Shown here: piece by piece, positions 51,687 through 61,557 of the stretch
Layout of the letters: each line of letters opens with the position of its first letter
Position numbering within the stretch: the first letter of the stretch is position 1
From: Primorskyibacter aestuariivivens
GTDB taxonomy: Bacteria > Pseudomonadota > Alphaproteobacteria > Rhodobacterales > Rhodobacteraceae
DNA length: 64,000 bases
Direction: 5' to 3'
NCBI RefSeq assembly: GCF_028023675.1
Contig: NZ_JAQIOZ010000001.1
Location: forward strand, 1 to 64,000
Position numbers and translations under genes: made by a program
The notes under the pieces: model-generated
The model's database searches: none
Seen by the model: only the letters and a program-made list of their open reading frames with translations
What the model was told of the DNA's origin: nothing

Positions 51687-54545
51687 TCATTCCGCCGCCA
51701 CCTTCGCCCCCTTGAGCATCGGACCAAGATAGCGCCCGGTATGGGAGCGCTCGACGCCCGCCACATCCTCGGGCGTGCCCGTGGCCACGATCTCGCCGCC
51801 GCCATCGCCGCCTTCCGGACCGATGTCGATGATCCAGTCGGCGGTTTTGATCACGTCGAGGTTATGTTCGATCACCACCACCGTATTGCCGCTTTCGACC
51901 AGTTCGTGCAGCACTTCGAGAAGTTTGCGTACGTCCTCGAAATGCAGCCCCGTGGTCGGCTCATCAAGGATATAAAGCGTGCGGCCGGTGGAGCGTTTGG
52001 CCAGTTCCTTGGACAGCTTCACGCGCTGTGCTTCGCCCCCCGAAAGCGTCGTCGCCTGCTGGCCCACCTTGATATAACCCAGCCCCACACGCATCAGCGC
52101 ATCCATCTTGTCACGGATCGACGGCACGGCCTTGAAAAATTCCTGTGCCTCTTCAACCGTCATATCAAGAACGTCGGCGATGCTCTTGCCTTTAAATCGA
52201 ATTTCCAGAGTCTCTCGGTTATAGCGCGCGCCCTTGCAAGTCTCGCATTCCACATAAACATCGGGCAGGAAATGCATCTCGATCTTGATGACGCCGTCGC
52301 CCTGACAGGCCTCGCAGCGCCCGCCTTTGACGTTGAAGCTGAAGCGCCCGGGCTTGTAGCCGCGCGCCTTGGCCTCGGGCAGACCGGCGAACCAGTCTCG
52401 GATGGGCGTGAAGGCCCCGGTGTAAGTCGCTGGATTTGAACGCGGAGTCCGTCCGATGGGACGCTGGTCAATGTCGATCACCTTGTCCAGATGCTCCAGC
52501 CCCTTGATGGTCTCACAGGGCGCGGGCGTCTGGCGCGCCCCGTTCAGCCGCATGGAGGCGGTTTTGAACAGCGTCTCGATGGTCAGCGTGGATTTGCCGC
52601 CGCCCGACACGCCCGTGACACAGACAAACTTGCCCAGAGGGAAATCGGCCGTGACGTTTTTCAGGTTGTTGCCTGTGGCCTTGACCACCTTGACCGTTTT
52701 GCCGTTGCCCTTGCGCCTCTCGGACGGCACCGCGATTTCACGCGCGCCGGACAGGTATTGCCCGGTCAGCGATGCGGGATCGGCCGCCACCTGTTCCGGG
52801 GTGCCCTGGCTGACGATCTGGCCACCATGCACGCCAGCGCCGGGGCCGATGTCAAAGACGTAGTCCGCCTCGCGCACCGCCTCCTCGTCATGTTCGACGA
52901 CAATCACCGTATTGCCCTGATCGCGCAGGTTTTTCAGCGTGCCAAGCAGCCGGTCATTATCGCGCTGGTGCAATCCGATCGAAGGCTCGTCCAGCACGTA
53001 AAGCACGCCGGTGAGGCCCGAGCCGATCTGCGAGGCCAGCCGGATGCGCTGGCTCTCGCCGCCCGACAGCGTGCCGGCATTGCGCGACAGCGTCAGATAT
53101 TCCAGCCCCACATTGTTGAGGAAGCCCAGCCGCTCGCGGATCTCCTTCAGGATCGCCCGCGCAATCTCGTTTTTCTGGTTCGTCAGATGCTCCGGCACCG
53201 CCTGACACCAGTCATAGGCCTCGCGGATCGACATCTGCACCACCTGCCCCACATGCAGGCCCGCGATCTTCACGGCTAGGGCTTCTTCGCGCAGGCGGTA
53301 GCCGCCGCAGGTGCCACAGGACCGGTTGTTCTGGTAGCGCTCGAACTCCTCGCGAATCCAGTTCGAATCCGTCTCGCGATAGCGCCGCTCCATGTTGGGA
53401 ATCACGCCCTCGAAGGTACGGCTGACCTGATAGACGCGCCCGCCCTCGTCATAGCGGAAATTGATCTCTTCATCGCCCGAACCATAGAGGAACACCTGCT
53501 GCACGAATTTTGGCAGGTCCTTCCAGCGGGTGTTCTTGTCGAACTCGTAGTGTTTGGCCAGCGCCTCGATGGTTTGCAGGAAATAGGGCGACTTGCCCTT
53601 GCGCCAGGGCGCCAACGCGCCGTCATAGATTTTCAACGTCGCATCCGGCACAACCAGCCGTTCGTCAAAGAACAACTCCACCCCCAGCCCGTCACAATCC
53701 GGGCAGGCCCCAAAGGGCGCGTTGAACGAAAACAACCGTGGCTCGATCTCGGGGATGGTGAAGCCGCTGGCAGGACAGGCGAAATTCTCGCTGAAGGTGA
53801 TGCGTTCAGGCTCGCCTTCTTTGGGCGCGGTTTCCAGAATGGCAATCCCGTCGGCCAGGTCCAGCGCGGTGCGGAACGAATCCGCCAGCCGGGTCTCCAG
53901 CCCCTCGCGCACCACGATCCGGTCCACTACCACGTCGATGTCATGGCGGTATTTCTTGTCCAGCGTCGGCGGTTCATCCAGTTCATAGAACGCGCCATCC
54001 ACCTTGACCCGCTGGAAACCCTGCTTGCGCAGTTCAAGGAATTCCTTGCGATACTCGCCCTTGCGGTCGCGGATGATGGGCGCAAGCAGGTAACCGCGCG
54101 TGCCCTCTTCCATCTCCATGACCCGGTCGACCATGTCCTGCACCTGCTGCGCTTCGATGGGCTTGCCGGTGGCCGGGCTGTAGGGCGTGCCCGCGCGCGC
54201 AAAAAGCAGACGCAGGTAGTCATAGATTTCCGTCACCGTGCCCACGGTGGAGCGCGGGTTTTTCGATGTGGTCTTCTGTTCGATGGAGATCGCCGGGCTC
54301 AGACCCGAGATATGATCCACATCGGGCTTTTCCATCATGTCGAGGAACTGCCGCGCATAGGCCGACAGGCTTTCCACATAGCGGCGCTGCCCCTCGGCAT
54401 AGATCGTATCAAAGGCGAGGCTCGACTTGCCCGACCCGGACAGACCTGTGATCACCACAAGCTGATCACGCGGAATATCCACGTCGATCCCCTTGAGATT
54501 GTGTTCGCGCGCGCCGCGCACTTCGATATGCTTCAACTCGGCCAT
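51687..54545 (-). CDS. uvrA: Excinuclease ABC subunit A
   Basis: 952 residues, full length. Two ABC ATPase modules are visible: [20 protein letters not shown] near residue 35 and [16 protein letters not shown] near 640, with signatures [16 protein letters not shown] and [17 protein letters not shown]. Zinc ligands occur in [17 protein letters not shown] and CETCKGARY. UvrA loads UvrB on damaged DNA in nucleotide excision repair. A LexA box lies 66 nt upstream. Confidence 0.98.
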   Translation of the reverse strand: MAELKHIEVRGAREHNLKGIDVDIPRDQLVVITGLSGSGKSSLAFDTIYAEGQRRYVESLSAYARQFLDMMEKPDVDHISGLSPAISIEQKTTSKNPRSTVGTVTEIYDYLRLLFARAGTPYSPATGKPIEAQQVQDMVDRVMEMEEGTRGYLLAPIIRDRKGEYRKEFLELRKQGFQRVKVDGAFYELDEPPTLDKKYRHDIDVVVDRIVVREGLETRLADSFRTALDLADGIAILETAPKEGEPERITFSENFACPASGFTIPEIEPRLFSFNAPFGACPDCDGLGVELFFDERLVVPDATLKIYDGALAPWRKGKSPYFLQTIEALAKHYEFDKNTRWKDLPKFVQQVFLYGSGDEEINFRYDEGGRVYQVSRTFEGVIPNMERRYRETDSNWIREEFERYQNNRSCGTCGGYRLREEALAVKIAGLHVGQVVQMSIREAYDWCQAVPEHLTNQKNEIARAILKEIRERLGFLNNVGLEYLTLSRNAGTLSGGESQRIRLASQIGSGLTGVLYVLDEPSIGLHQRDNDRLLGTLKNLRDQGNTVIVVEHDEEAVREADYVFDIGPGAGVHGGQIVSQGTPEQVAADPASLTGQYLSGAREIAVPSERRKGNGKTVKVVKATGNNLKNVTADFPLGKFVCVTGVSGGGKSTLTIETLFKTASMRLNGARQTPAPCETIKGLEHLDKVIDIDQRPIGRTPRSNPATYTGAFTPIRDWFAGLPEAKARGYKPGRFSFNVKGGRCEACQGDGVIKIEMHFLPDVYVECETCKGARYNRETLEIRFKGKSIADVLDMTVEEAQEFFKAVPSIRDKMDALMRVGLGYIKVGQQATTLSGGEAQRVKLSKELAKRSTGRTLYILDEPTTGLHFEDVRKLLEVLHELVESGNTVVVIEHNLDVIKTADWIIDIGPEGGDGGGEIVATGTPEDVAGVERSHTGRYLGPMLKGAKVAAE

Positions 54546-54610
54546 GATACCCCCGGTACGGAACGGTTAAGACATAGTTGAAAGCCCCGGCATCGCCAAT
54601 CAAAAAATGA

Positions 54611-54625
54611 GAACACAGGGTGAAC
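54611..54625 (-). promoter_or_regulatory. LexA (SOS) box upstream of uvrA
   Basis: On the minus strand GTTC-ACCCTGT-GTTC, exactly the direct-repeat GTTC-N7-GTTC recognised by LexA of Rhodobacterales and other alphaproteobacteria. Its 3' edge is 66 nt before the uvrA start, beside a possible -35 TTGATT. Confidence 0.85.
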
Positions 54626-54713
54626 ATGCAGCGAGTCCGGTATTCCACCGTTGAACTCATTGGCAGAATTTCTACGCTGGTGGCCAAAGTTTTTCCCTGA
54701 GAGGATTTAAGCC

Positions 54714-56894
54714 ATGTTTCGCACATTCCTGATGCTTTGCGCGCTCTGCGCACCGGGTCTGGCCGCCGCGCAAGAAGCCCCGCGCACCATCCTGGTCATG
54801 GATGCCTCCGGCTCCATGTGGGGCCAGATCGACGGCGTGGCCAAGATCACCATCGCACAACAGGTGATGGACGACCTACTCGCGACTCTGCCCGACGGCC
54901 AGGAGCTTGGCCTCGCTGCCTATGGCCACCGGACCAGAGGGGACTGCGCGGATATCGAAACGCTGGTGGTGCCGGGCACAGGCACACGCGACGCCATTTC
55001 GCGCGCCGTGAACGGGATCAAGCCACGCGGCAAGACACCTATGACAGATGCGGTGATCGCCGCCGCCGAGGCGCTGCGCTATACCGAAGAAGCGGCGACC
55101 GTGATCCTTGTCTCGGATGGGATCGAGACCTGCAACCCAGATCCCTGCGCCGCCGCCCGCGTGCTGGAGGAGTCCGGCGTGAATTTCACCACGCATGTGG
55201 TTGGATTTGACGTGAGCGACCCCGAAGCGCTGGCGCAAATGCAATGCCTTGCCGAAGAAACCGGTGGCCGGTTCCTCACCGCCGACAATGCCAGCGAGTT
55301 GGGGGATGCTCTCGAAGAGGTCGCCGCCGCGCCGGAACCTGTGGCTGTCACGGTAACCTTTATCGCCACCGAGGGCGAAGGCGGGCCGCGCGTCACTACG
55401 GATCTCATGTGGTCGCTGTCAGACGGCGACACCGTGCTGATGGATTTTGAACGCGGGGCATCTGTCTCTGCTGATCTGATGCCAGGGACCTACCTCGTCT
55501 CGGCCCTGCGCCCCGAGGATGAAGCCAGCGCCGAAGCGGAAATCTCCGTGGGTGACGCCAACGAGACCGTGACGCTGGTGCTGCCCGCGCTCCTGCCCGC
55601 CGCATCGGTGAGCGGTCCGGCAGAGGCCGAGGCGGGAGCCACAATCCCGATCGATTGGGACGGACCCGACGCGCATCGCGATTACATCGCCGTGTCGAAA
55701 CCCGGCGACAATGGCTATGAGAATTACGCCTATACCTCCAAGGGCGACCCAGCCCAGCTTCTCATGCCCGCCGAGCCTGGCGATTACGAGCTGCGCTATG
55801 TGCTGAACGAAGGCCGCAAGGTACTGGCCGCGCAGCCCATCACCGTGACGGCGACACAGGCCACGCTTGAGGCCACGGACAGCGCGCCCGCGGGGGCCAC
55901 GATCCCGGTTACATGGGACGGGCCGGATTACCACCGGGACTATATTTCGGTCGCGCGCCCCGGGGACCGAGGCTATGTCAACTATGCCTACACCTCCAAG
56001 GGCACACCCGCGCAACTGGTCCTGCCGCCGGAGCCGGGGACCTACGAACTGCGCTATGTGATGAGCCAGGACAAGACCGTACTGACGACCCGGATGATCG
56101 AGGTGACAGCCGTCGAGGCAACGCTGGACGCTCCGGCCCAGGCCAATGCGGGCGAACCGCTTACCGTGGGCTGGACCGGTCCGGATTATCACCGGGATTA
56201 CATCGCCGTGGCACGCCCGGCGGACCGGGGCTATGAAGCCTATACCTATACCAACCTTGGCACGCCGCTGGCACTCAAGATGCCGCTGGAACCCGGTGCA
56301 TACGAATTGCGCTACGTCATGAGCCAGAACAAGACCGTGCTGGCGGTACAACCCATCGAAGTGGTGGATGTGCAGGCCAGTCTCGATGTGCCGGCCACTG
56401 CGCCCGCCGGATCGAATATCGCCGTGCATTGGGACGGGCCGGGCTATGACCGCGACTATATCTCTGTCGCGCGGCCATCTGATCCGAAATATTCCGGTTA
56501 CACCTATACGAACAAGGGCAATCCGCTGATCCTGCGGATGCCGGTCGAGCCTGGAGACTACGAAATCCGCTACATCGCCAATGCCAATGGCACGGCCATC
56601 CTCGGGCGGGAACCGATCACCCTGACCGAGGTCACTGCCACGCTGGACGCGCGCGAGACCGGTCGCGCGGGCGGCACGCTGGCGGTGCATTGGGACGGGC
56701 CGGATTTCAAGGGCGACTATATCGGCCTGTCCCGGGCCGGATCCTCGGACAGCGAATACGAGAGCTATCGCTACACGTCCGAGGACAGCCCGCTGGTGGT
56801 CGAGCTGCCGGAGGTGCCGGGCGACTATGAGCTGCGCTATTATATCGGTCAGGACCGCAAGGTGATCGCGCGCTTGGCGGTGAGCGTGGAATAG
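54714..56894 (+). CDS. Exported von Willebrand A protein with five C-terminal repeats
   Basis: 726 residues. Signal peptide MFRTFLMLCALCAPGLAAAQ. A vWA domain follows (residues 25-205) with an intact MIDAS: DASGSMWG, the Thr in GKTPMTDA and the Asp in ILVSDGIE. A beta-rich linker (220-300) leads to five tandem repeats of about 85 residues, each with the core W-D/T-GP-x4-DYI..[SA]..G......Y.YT...P..L..P..PG.YE[LI]RY. The repeats are more conserved in the middle (2 and 3) than at the ends. Likely a periplasmic or outer-membrane-associated metal-dependent adhesion/scaffold protein. SD AGAGGA before the ATG. Confidence 0.88.
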   Translation: MFRTFLMLCALCAPGLAAAQEAPRTILVMDASGSMWGQIDGVAKITIAQQVMDDLLATLPDGQELGLAAYGHRTRGDCADIETLVVPGTGTRDAISRAVNGIKPRGKTPMTDAVIAAAEALRYTEEAATVILVSDGIETCNPDPCAAARVLEESGVNFTTHVVGFDVSDPEALAQMQCLAEETGGRFLTADNASELGDALEEVAAAPEPVAVTVTFIATEGEGGPRVTTDLMWSLSDGDTVLMDFERGASVSADLMPGTYLVSALRPEDEASAEAEISVGDANETVTLVLPALLPAASVSGPAEAEAGATIPIDWDGPDAHRDYIAVSKPGDNGYENYAYTSKGDPAQLLMPAEPGDYELRYVLNEGRKVLAAQPITVTATQATLEATDSAPAGATIPVTWDGPDYHRDYISVARPGDRGYVNYAYTSKGTPAQLVLPPEPGTYELRYVMSQDKTVLTTRMIEVTAVEATLDAPAQANAGEPLTVGWTGPDYHRDYIAVARPADRGYEAYTYTNLGTPLALKMPLEPGAYELRYVMSQNKTVLAVQPIEVVDVQASLDVPATAPAGSNIAVHWDGPGYDRDYISVARPSDPKYSGYTYTNKGNPLILRMPVEPGDYEIRYIANANGTAILGREPITLTEVTATLDARETGRAGGTLAVHWDGPDFKGDYIGLSRAGSSDSEYESYRYTSEDSPLVVELPEVPGDYELRYYIGQDRKVIARLAVSVE

Positions 56895-56946
56895 ACGCGG
56901 ATCGGACCGGCGCTGAGGCCCGGCCCATGACAGGACAGACGCGCTG

Positions 56947-58107
56947 ATGGATATGCACGTAACCTTCCTCATGCTGGGCGCGATCTTTGCCACGGGTCTT
57001 GCCGCCGACCTCGTGGCGCGCAAGACACCGATCCCGCGGGTCACGCTGCTGCTTGTGCTGGGGGTCATCGCGGGCGGCGCGGGGTTTGACCTTTTGCCCC
57101 GCCCCGAGGATGCGCTGCAGGAATTCCTGTCAGTTACGGCGCTGACCATGGTGGCCTTTCTGCTGGGCTCGGCCCTCTCGGCCCGGACCCTGCGCGAACG
57201 CGGTCGCGCGATCCTCTGGCTGTCGCTGAGCATCGTGCTGGGCACGCTGGCGTTGGTGGCGCTCGGTCTCTGGCTGGTCGGGCTGCCGCCGGGGCTTGCG
57301 CTGATCATGGGGGCGATTGCCACCGCCACGGCCCCCGCCGCGACGCAGGACGTGGTGGCACAATCCGGCGTCGACAACAGTTTCACCCGCACCCTGTCGG
57401 GCATCGTGGCCATCGACGATGCCTGGGGGCTGGTGGTGTTTTCCATGGTCCTGCTGGTCGTGCAGCAAACCACCGGAAGCGCCCATGGTGCAGCGCTGCT
57501 GGGACATCTGGCCTATGACCTCGCCGGAGCAACGGCGCTGGGGCTTGCTGTCGGGCTGCCCGGGGCGTGGCTGACCGGGCGGTTGCGCGACGGGGACCCG
57601 ATCCAGATCGAAGCGCTGGCGCTGGTTTTTCTGCTGGCAGGCGGTGCGCTTTATCTTGGCCTGAGCTACCTGATCGCGGGCATGGTGGCGGGCGCGGTGC
57701 TGGTTAACTGGGCCACCCATCACGACCGCGCCTTTCACGAGATCGAGCATATCCGCTGGCCGTTTCTGGTGCTGTTTTTCGTGCTGGCCGGTGCGGCGCT
57801 GGAGCTTGAGGCGCTGGCTTCGCTGGGACTGGCAGGCGGCGTCTATGTGGTGCTTCGGGTGCTGGCACGGCTTCTTGGGGGCTGGCTGGGGGCGCTGGCC
57901 GGGCAGACAGCTGCGCATGAGCGTCCGCTCTACGGTCCGGCCCTGCTGCCGCAGGCAGGCGTTGCGGTGGGCATGGCGCTGATCGCGGCGCAGACCTTCC
58001 CCGAATGGCGCGACACGATCATGGCGCTGACCATTGGCACGACAGTGTTCTTTGAACTCATCGGCCCGCCCGCCGCACTCTGGGCGATCAAACGCAGCGC
58101 AGTTTGA
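56947..58107 (+). CDS. CPA2-type Na+/H+ antiporter
   Basis: 386 residues, about eleven or twelve membrane segments. The family features are present: IPRVTLLLVLGVIAGG, IMGAIATATAPAATQDVVAQ and LSGIVAIDDAWGLVVFSMVL (tandem Asp of the ion site), and YLIAGMVAGAVLVNW. There is no C-terminal RCK/TrkA-N domain. It exchanges a monovalent cation for protons across the inner membrane. The start at 56947 or the second Met at 56953 are both possible. Confidence 0.9.
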   Translation: MDMHVTFLMLGAIFATGLAADLVARKTPIPRVTLLLVLGVIAGGAGFDLLPRPEDALQEFLSVTALTMVAFLLGSALSARTLRERGRAILWLSLSIVLGTLALVALGLWLVGLPPGLALIMGAIATATAPAATQDVVAQSGVDNSFTRTLSGIVAIDDAWGLVVFSMVLLVVQQTTGSAHGAALLGHLAYDLAGATALGLAVGLPGAWLTGRLRDGDPIQIEALALVFLLAGGALYLGLSYLIAGMVAGAVLVNWATHHDRAFHEIEHIRWPFLVLFFVLAGAALELEALASLGLAGGVYVVLRVLARLLGGWLGALAGQTAAHERPLYGPALLPQAGVAVGMALIAAQTFPEWRDTIMALTIGTTVFFELIGPPAALWAIKRSAV

Positions 58108-58153
58108 CCGATTTCTTCAAAAGAAATCGGTGCGAAATCTTTTGAAGATTTCG
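58108..58153. repeat. Paired-hairpin dispersed repeat, copy 2
   Basis: 58108-58130: 10-bp stem CCGATTTCTT / AAGAAATCGG with loop CAA. 58133-58153: 9-bp stem CGAAATCTT / AAGATTTCG with loop TTG, extended by GGTG/CACC with a bulge. Begins directly at the antiporter stop codon. Same architecture as copy 1 at 4370. Confidence 0.85.
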
Positions 58154-58165
58154 GCACCATTCCAA

Positions 58166-58199
58166 AGAAAAACGGCGCGCCCGGTGGGGCACGCCGTTT
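58166..58199 (-). terminator. Terminator of acpP
   Basis: AAACGGCG (58170-58177) pairs with CGCCGTTT (58192-58199), with an inner GCCC/GGGC stem. On the minus strand it ends in GTTTTTC after the acpP stop. Confidence 0.85.
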
Positions 58200-58221
58200 C
58201 AGAATCTGATCAACAGGTCGC

Positions 58222-58458
58222 TTATGCGGACGCTTCGTTGATGAATTTGGTCGCGTCGCCAAAGGTCTGGATGGTTTCGGCCGCGTCGTCCGGGATCTCG
58301 ATGCCGAACTCTTCTTCGAACGCCATAACCAGCTCGACAGTGTCAAGGCTGTCTGCGCCGAGGTCGTCGATGAAGGAAGCGTTTTCAACGACTTTCTCTT
58401 CTTCCACGCCCAGGTGTTCCACAACGATCTTTTTCACGCGCTCTGCGACGTCGCTCAT
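58222..58458 (-). CDS. acpP: Acyl carrier protein
   Basis: 78 residues from the ATG at 58458 (SD GAGGAA). The phosphopantetheine site is the Ser in [20 protein letters not shown]. Acidic throughout, as normal for ACP. It carries acyl intermediates of fatty acid synthesis; fabG and fabD follow upstream in the same direction (order of transcription fabD, fabG, acpP). Confidence 0.98.
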   Translation of the reverse strand: MSDVAERVKKIVVEHLGVEEEKVVENASFIDDLGADSLDTVELVMAFEEEFGIEIPDDAAETIQTFGDATKFINEASA

Positions 58459-58683
58459 ATCTGTATTCCTCATCGTCTTGGGCCTTCGGCCCTGTTGTGC
58501 CCGCGCCCCTGAAGGGTCGAACTGAATTTGCCCCTCCCGAGGCAGCGATTGGCCAGTGGCCCAAACTTGTCCACGCATGGCGGCAAGAACCCCGACCGGC
58601 TGTGCCGCTCCCGGAAATTCCCCGCGCCTATAGCACATGAAACGCCATTGGCAAACGCTTTCCGGCTGCGGAATGGTCGCGGC

Positions 58684-59421
58684 TTACAACATGGCCATGC
58701 CGCCATTGACGTGCAAGGTTGCGCCGGTCACATAGCCCGCCTCAGGGCTGGCCAGATAAAGCACCGCCGCCGCGATTTCCTCGGGCGTGCCCATGCGGGC
58801 GGCCGGGATCTGCACGTTGATCTTTTCCTTCTGATCATCGGTCAGCTTGTCGGTCATGGCGGTGGCGATGAACCCCGGTGCCACGGCGTTCACGGTGATT
58901 CCCCGGCTTGCCACCTCATAGGCCAGCGATTTGCCCATGCCGATCATGCCCGCCTTGGCGGCGGCATAGTTGGCCTGCCCCGGGTTGCCGGTCGCGCCCA
59001 CGATGGAGCTGATATTCACGATCCGCCCCCAGCGGGATTTCATCATGCCGCGCATCACGCCCTTGCAAAGCTTCATCGAGGCGGTGAGGTTCACGTTCAG
59101 AACCGATTGCCATTCCTCATCCGACATCCGCATGAAGAGGTTGTCACGGGTGATCCCGGCATTGTTGACGAGAATATCCACCGCGCCCATCGCCTCGATC
59201 GCCTGTTTCGGCAGCGCGTCCACCGCATCCATGTCCGAGAGGTTGCAGGGCAGCACATGGGCGCGCTCGCCCAGCTCTGCCGCCAGTTCCTGAAGCGGTG
59301 CCTCGCGCGTGCCGCTCAGCCCCACGGTGGCCCCCGCCGCGTGCAGCGCCCTGGCGATCTCGCCGCCGATACCGCCCGACGCGCCGGTGATCAGCGCGCA
59401 TTTTCCTGTCAGATCAAACAT
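58684..59421 (-). CDS. fabG: 3-oxoacyl-ACP reductase
   Basis: 245 residues from the ATG at 59421 (MFDLTGKCALITGASGGIGG). SDR motifs: TGASGGIG, NNAG, catalytic Ser in NISSIVG, YAAAKAG, and the FabG-type end GATLHVNGGMAML. NADPH-dependent reduction of 3-oxoacyl-ACP in fatty acid synthesis. A 225-nt gap to acpP suggests acpP has its own promoter too. Confidence 0.97.
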   Translation of the reverse strand: MFDLTGKCALITGASGGIGGEIARALHAAGATVGLSGTREAPLQELAAELGERAHVLPCNLSDMDAVDALPKQAIEAMGAVDILVNNAGITRDNLFMRMSDEEWQSVLNVNLTASMKLCKGVMRGMMKSRWGRIVNISSIVGATGNPGQANYAAAKAGMIGMGKSLAYEVASRGITVNAVAPGFIATAMTDKLTDDQKEKINVQIPAARMGTPEEIAAAVLYLASPEAGYVTGATLHVNGGMAML

Positions 59422-59485
59422 GTCTGCCCCATTGATAGTGAAAAATCTCGTATCTCGGTCCCAAGCGCCACGAGTAAGGATGACC

Positions 59486-60424
59486 TCAGCCGACCGCCTC
59501 TTTTGCCGCGACCACATCCTCGGGCGTGCCCACATTGCGGGTCGCCACAGCGCGGTCGATCCGGCGCACCATGCCGCACAGCGCCTTGCCCGCGCCGATC
59601 TCCCAGATCTCGGTCACACCATGGCGCGCCATCCATTCGACGCTTTCGCGCCAGCGTACCGCGCCGGTCACCTGATTGACCAGAAGCGAGCGGATCGTCG
59701 CCGGATCGTCCACCGCCTCGGCAGCGACATTGGCCACCAGCGGCACCTTGGGCGCGTTGATCTCCACATGGTCGAGCGCCTCGGCCATCACGCGGGCCGC
59801 GGGCTCCATCAGCATGCAGTGGAACGGCGCGCTCACCGGCAGCATGACGGCGCGTTTGGCCCCGGCCTCCTTGGCCAGGTCAACGGCGCGCTCAACAGCG
59901 CCCTTGTGGCCGGACACGACAACCTGCGCCGGGTCATTGTCATTGGCGGCAGTGCAGATCTCGCCCTGCGCCGCGTCATGGGCCACTTTGCGCGCCGCGG
60001 CCAGATCCAGCCCCAGAAGCGCCGCCATCGCGCCCTCGCCCACCGGCACCGCGTCCTGCATGGCCTGACCGCGGGTGCGCAACAGCCGCGCGCAATCGGC
60101 AATGCTCAGCGATCCGGCGGCAGCGAGCGCAGAATATTCGCCCAGCGAATGCCCGGCCACATATTGCGCCATATCCACGGTGATGCCCTCGGCCTCGAGC
60201 GCGCGCATGGCCGCCAAAGAGGTTGCCATCAGCGCAGGCTGCGCATTGCGGGTCATGGTCAACTCTGCCGCATCGCCCTCCCAGATCAGGTCGCTCAGCT
60301 TTTCGCCCAGAGCGTCGTCCACCTCATCAAAAACGGCCCTCGCCGCAGGATAGGCGTCGGCCAGCGCCTTGCCCATGCCGATCGCCTGTGCGCCCTGCCC
60401 CGGAAATACGAATGCTCGCCCCAT
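59486..60424 (-). CDS. fabD: Malonyl-CoA:ACP transacylase
   Basis: 312 residues from the ATG at 60424. FVFPGQGAQAIGMGKALADA at the N-terminus, catalytic Ser in GHSLGEYSALAA and the distal VSAPFHCMLMEPA with its His. Transfers malonyl from CoA to ACP to start fatty acid elongation. First of the fabD-fabG-acpP set. Confidence 0.98.
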   Translation of the reverse strand: MGRAFVFPGQGAQAIGMGKALADAYPAARAVFDEVDDALGEKLSDLIWEGDAAELTMTRNAQPALMATSLAAMRALEAEGITVDMAQYVAGHSLGEYSALAAAGSLSIADCARLLRTRGQAMQDAVPVGEGAMAALLGLDLAAARKVAHDAAQGEICTAANDNDPAQVVVSGHKGAVERAVDLAKEAGAKRAVMLPVSAPFHCMLMEPAARVMAEALDHVEINAPKVPLVANVAAEAVDDPATIRSLLVNQVTGAVRWRESVEWMARHGVTEIWEIGAGKALCGMVRRIDRAVATRNVGTPEDVVAAKEAVG

Positions 60425-60500
60425 TGTTGTCCCCTTATCAACAGCTTTTGTCGCGTTGGCATATGGATACGCGTCCAGCCCGGTTCCTGCAATGACCAGA

Positions 60501-60540
60501 CGCAAAAACAAACCCCGCTGGCCGGAAAGCCAACGGGGTC
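60501..60540 (-). terminator. Terminator after the small membrane protein gene
   Basis: On the minus strand ACCCCG-TTGGC...GCCAG-CGGGGT forms an interrupted stem (60534-60539 with 60512-60517, inner TGGC/GCCA), followed by TTGTTTTTGCG at 60511-60501. It separates this gene from fabD. Confidence 0.75.
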
Positions 60541-60565
60541 AGGCGCGGGAACCGTGAGACCGGTA

Positions 60566-60835
60566 TCAGGTCGGAGCGTGCGGCGTCCGGGCAGCAAACA
60601 GAAGGTGCAGGCCCGTCACGCCTAGGAAGAAGGAGGCGCAGAGTTTCATCAGCATGATCTCGGCGATATTGCTGGCCCCCGGTGCGATCCAGATGCCAAG
60701 CGCCGAAGCCAGCAGCGCAACGGCGATCAGACGCGTGAAACCGCGCACCAAGGTCGCAACCGAGATCTCGCGCGTCGGCGGAACCATTTGCGCCGAAGAA
60801 CCTTTGACGTGCATGTAGTTGTCTGTTGCGGCCAT
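60566..60835 (-). CDS. Small two-span membrane protein
   Basis: 89 residues from the ATG at 60835 (MAATDNYMHVKGSSAQMVPP). A hydrophilic N-terminal 30 residues precede two hydrophobic segments (LIAVALLASALGIWIAPGAS and IMLMKLCASFFLGVTGLHLL). No family is recognised. Bracketed by its own terminator and divergent from rpsF; possibly a regulatory or electron-transport-associated small membrane protein, but nothing in the sequence decides this. Confidence 0.75.
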   Translation of the reverse strand: MAATDNYMHVKGSSAQMVPPTREISVATLVRGFTRLIAVALLASALGIWIAPGASNIAEIMLMKLCASFFLGVTGLHLLFAARTPHAPT

Positions 60836-60969
60836 GTGTCTGTCTCCCATCATTCAAGCTTTTCCCTTTGATCGCCGTGAAATCGGGCGCGAATGCGGCG
60901 CAAACGCGGTCATGCCGGGAAAACTCCGGGCCAATCCGGGGGCAGGCCCATGGTGACATCACCAAAGTT

Positions 60970-61015
60970 CCGAAATCTTCGAAAGATTTCGGTCCGATTT
61001 CATTGAATGAGATCG
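60970..61015. repeat. Paired-hairpin dispersed repeat, copy 3
   Basis: 60970-60992: 10-bp stem CCGAAATCTT / AAGATTTCGG with loop CGA. 60995-61015: stem CGATTTCAT / ATGAGATCG with one G-T pair and loop TGA. It lies in the 349-nt region between the small membrane gene and rpsF, upstream of the rpsF promoter. The spacing of the two hairpins (2 nt) equals that of copies 1 and 2. Confidence 0.75.
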
Positions 61016-61049
61016 TGACCACACCAGCGGTACACTTGGCCACCCCCCC

Positions 61050-61077
61050 TTGCCATTCGCCCATTTCACTGTATACG
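61050..61077 (+). promoter_or_regulatory. Promoter of the rpsF-rpsR-rplI operon
   Basis: TTGCCA (61050-61055), 16-nt spacer, TATACG (61072-61077). This is the best sigma-70-like promoter in the window and lies about 100 nt before rpsF. Confidence 0.7.
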
Positions 61078-61084
61078 GGGCGCT

Positions 61085-61139
61085 CCTTTCGCAAGACGAT
61101 ACTGAACCGCGCAGTCTCTCGTGGGTCCGGGGCGAAAGG
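61085..61139 (+). promoter_or_regulatory. Structured rpsF leader, candidate S6:S18 autoregulatory RNA
   Basis: CCTTTCGC (61085-61092) pairs perfectly with GCGAAAGG (61132-61139), enclosing a CCGCG/CGTGG inner helix, right after the predicted start site of the rpsF transcript. In many bacteria an S6:S18 complex binds a similarly placed leader hairpin and represses the operon. Candidate only, because the conserved bulged CCG could not be placed with certainty. Confidence 0.4.
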
Positions 61140-61184
61140 TGTAACCGGCCCTTTGAAATGCGCCTTGATATAAATGGAGTGCAC

Positions 61185-61538
61185 ATGCCCCTTTATGAGC
61201 ATGTCTTTATCTCGCGCCAGGATCTGTCCGGCGCGCAGGCCGAAAGCCTGGTTGAACATTTCAGCACCGTTCTCGCGGACAATGGCGGCAAGGTCGTCGA
61301 AAGCGAGTACTGGGGCGTGAAGACCATGGCCTACAAGATCAACAAGAACCGCAAGGGCCACTATGCCTTCCTGCGCACCGACGCACCGTCGGAAGCCGTG
61401 CAGGAAATGGAACGCCTGATGCGTCTGCATGATGACGTAATGCGTATTCTGACCATCAAGGTCGACGAGCATGCCGAAGGTCCTTCGGTCCAGATGCAGA
61501 AACGTGACGAACGCGACACCCGTCGCGAACGCCGCTAA
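61185..61538 (+). CDS. rpsF: 30S ribosomal protein S6
   Basis: 117 residues from the ATG at 61185 (MPLYEHVFISRQDLSGAQAE). The body (VVESEYWGVKTMAYKINKNR, GHYAFLRTDAPSEAVQEMER) is typical S6, with a charged C-terminal tail (QMQKRDERDTRRERR). The in-frame extension back to 61050 is leader sequence. S6 binds S18 in the platform of the small subunit. Confidence 0.97.
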   Translation: MPLYEHVFISRQDLSGAQAESLVEHFSTVLADNGGKVVESEYWGVKTMAYKINKNRKGHYAFLRTDAPSEAVQEMERLMRLHDDVMRILTIKVDEHAEGPSVQMQKRDERDTRRERR

Positions 61539-61557
61539 GAGACAGGAGCGCTAAACC

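Noticed and set aside
55419-57473. A 684-codon minus-strand open frame
   Set aside because: Antisense to the vWA protein; composition and period follow the repeats of the real gene.
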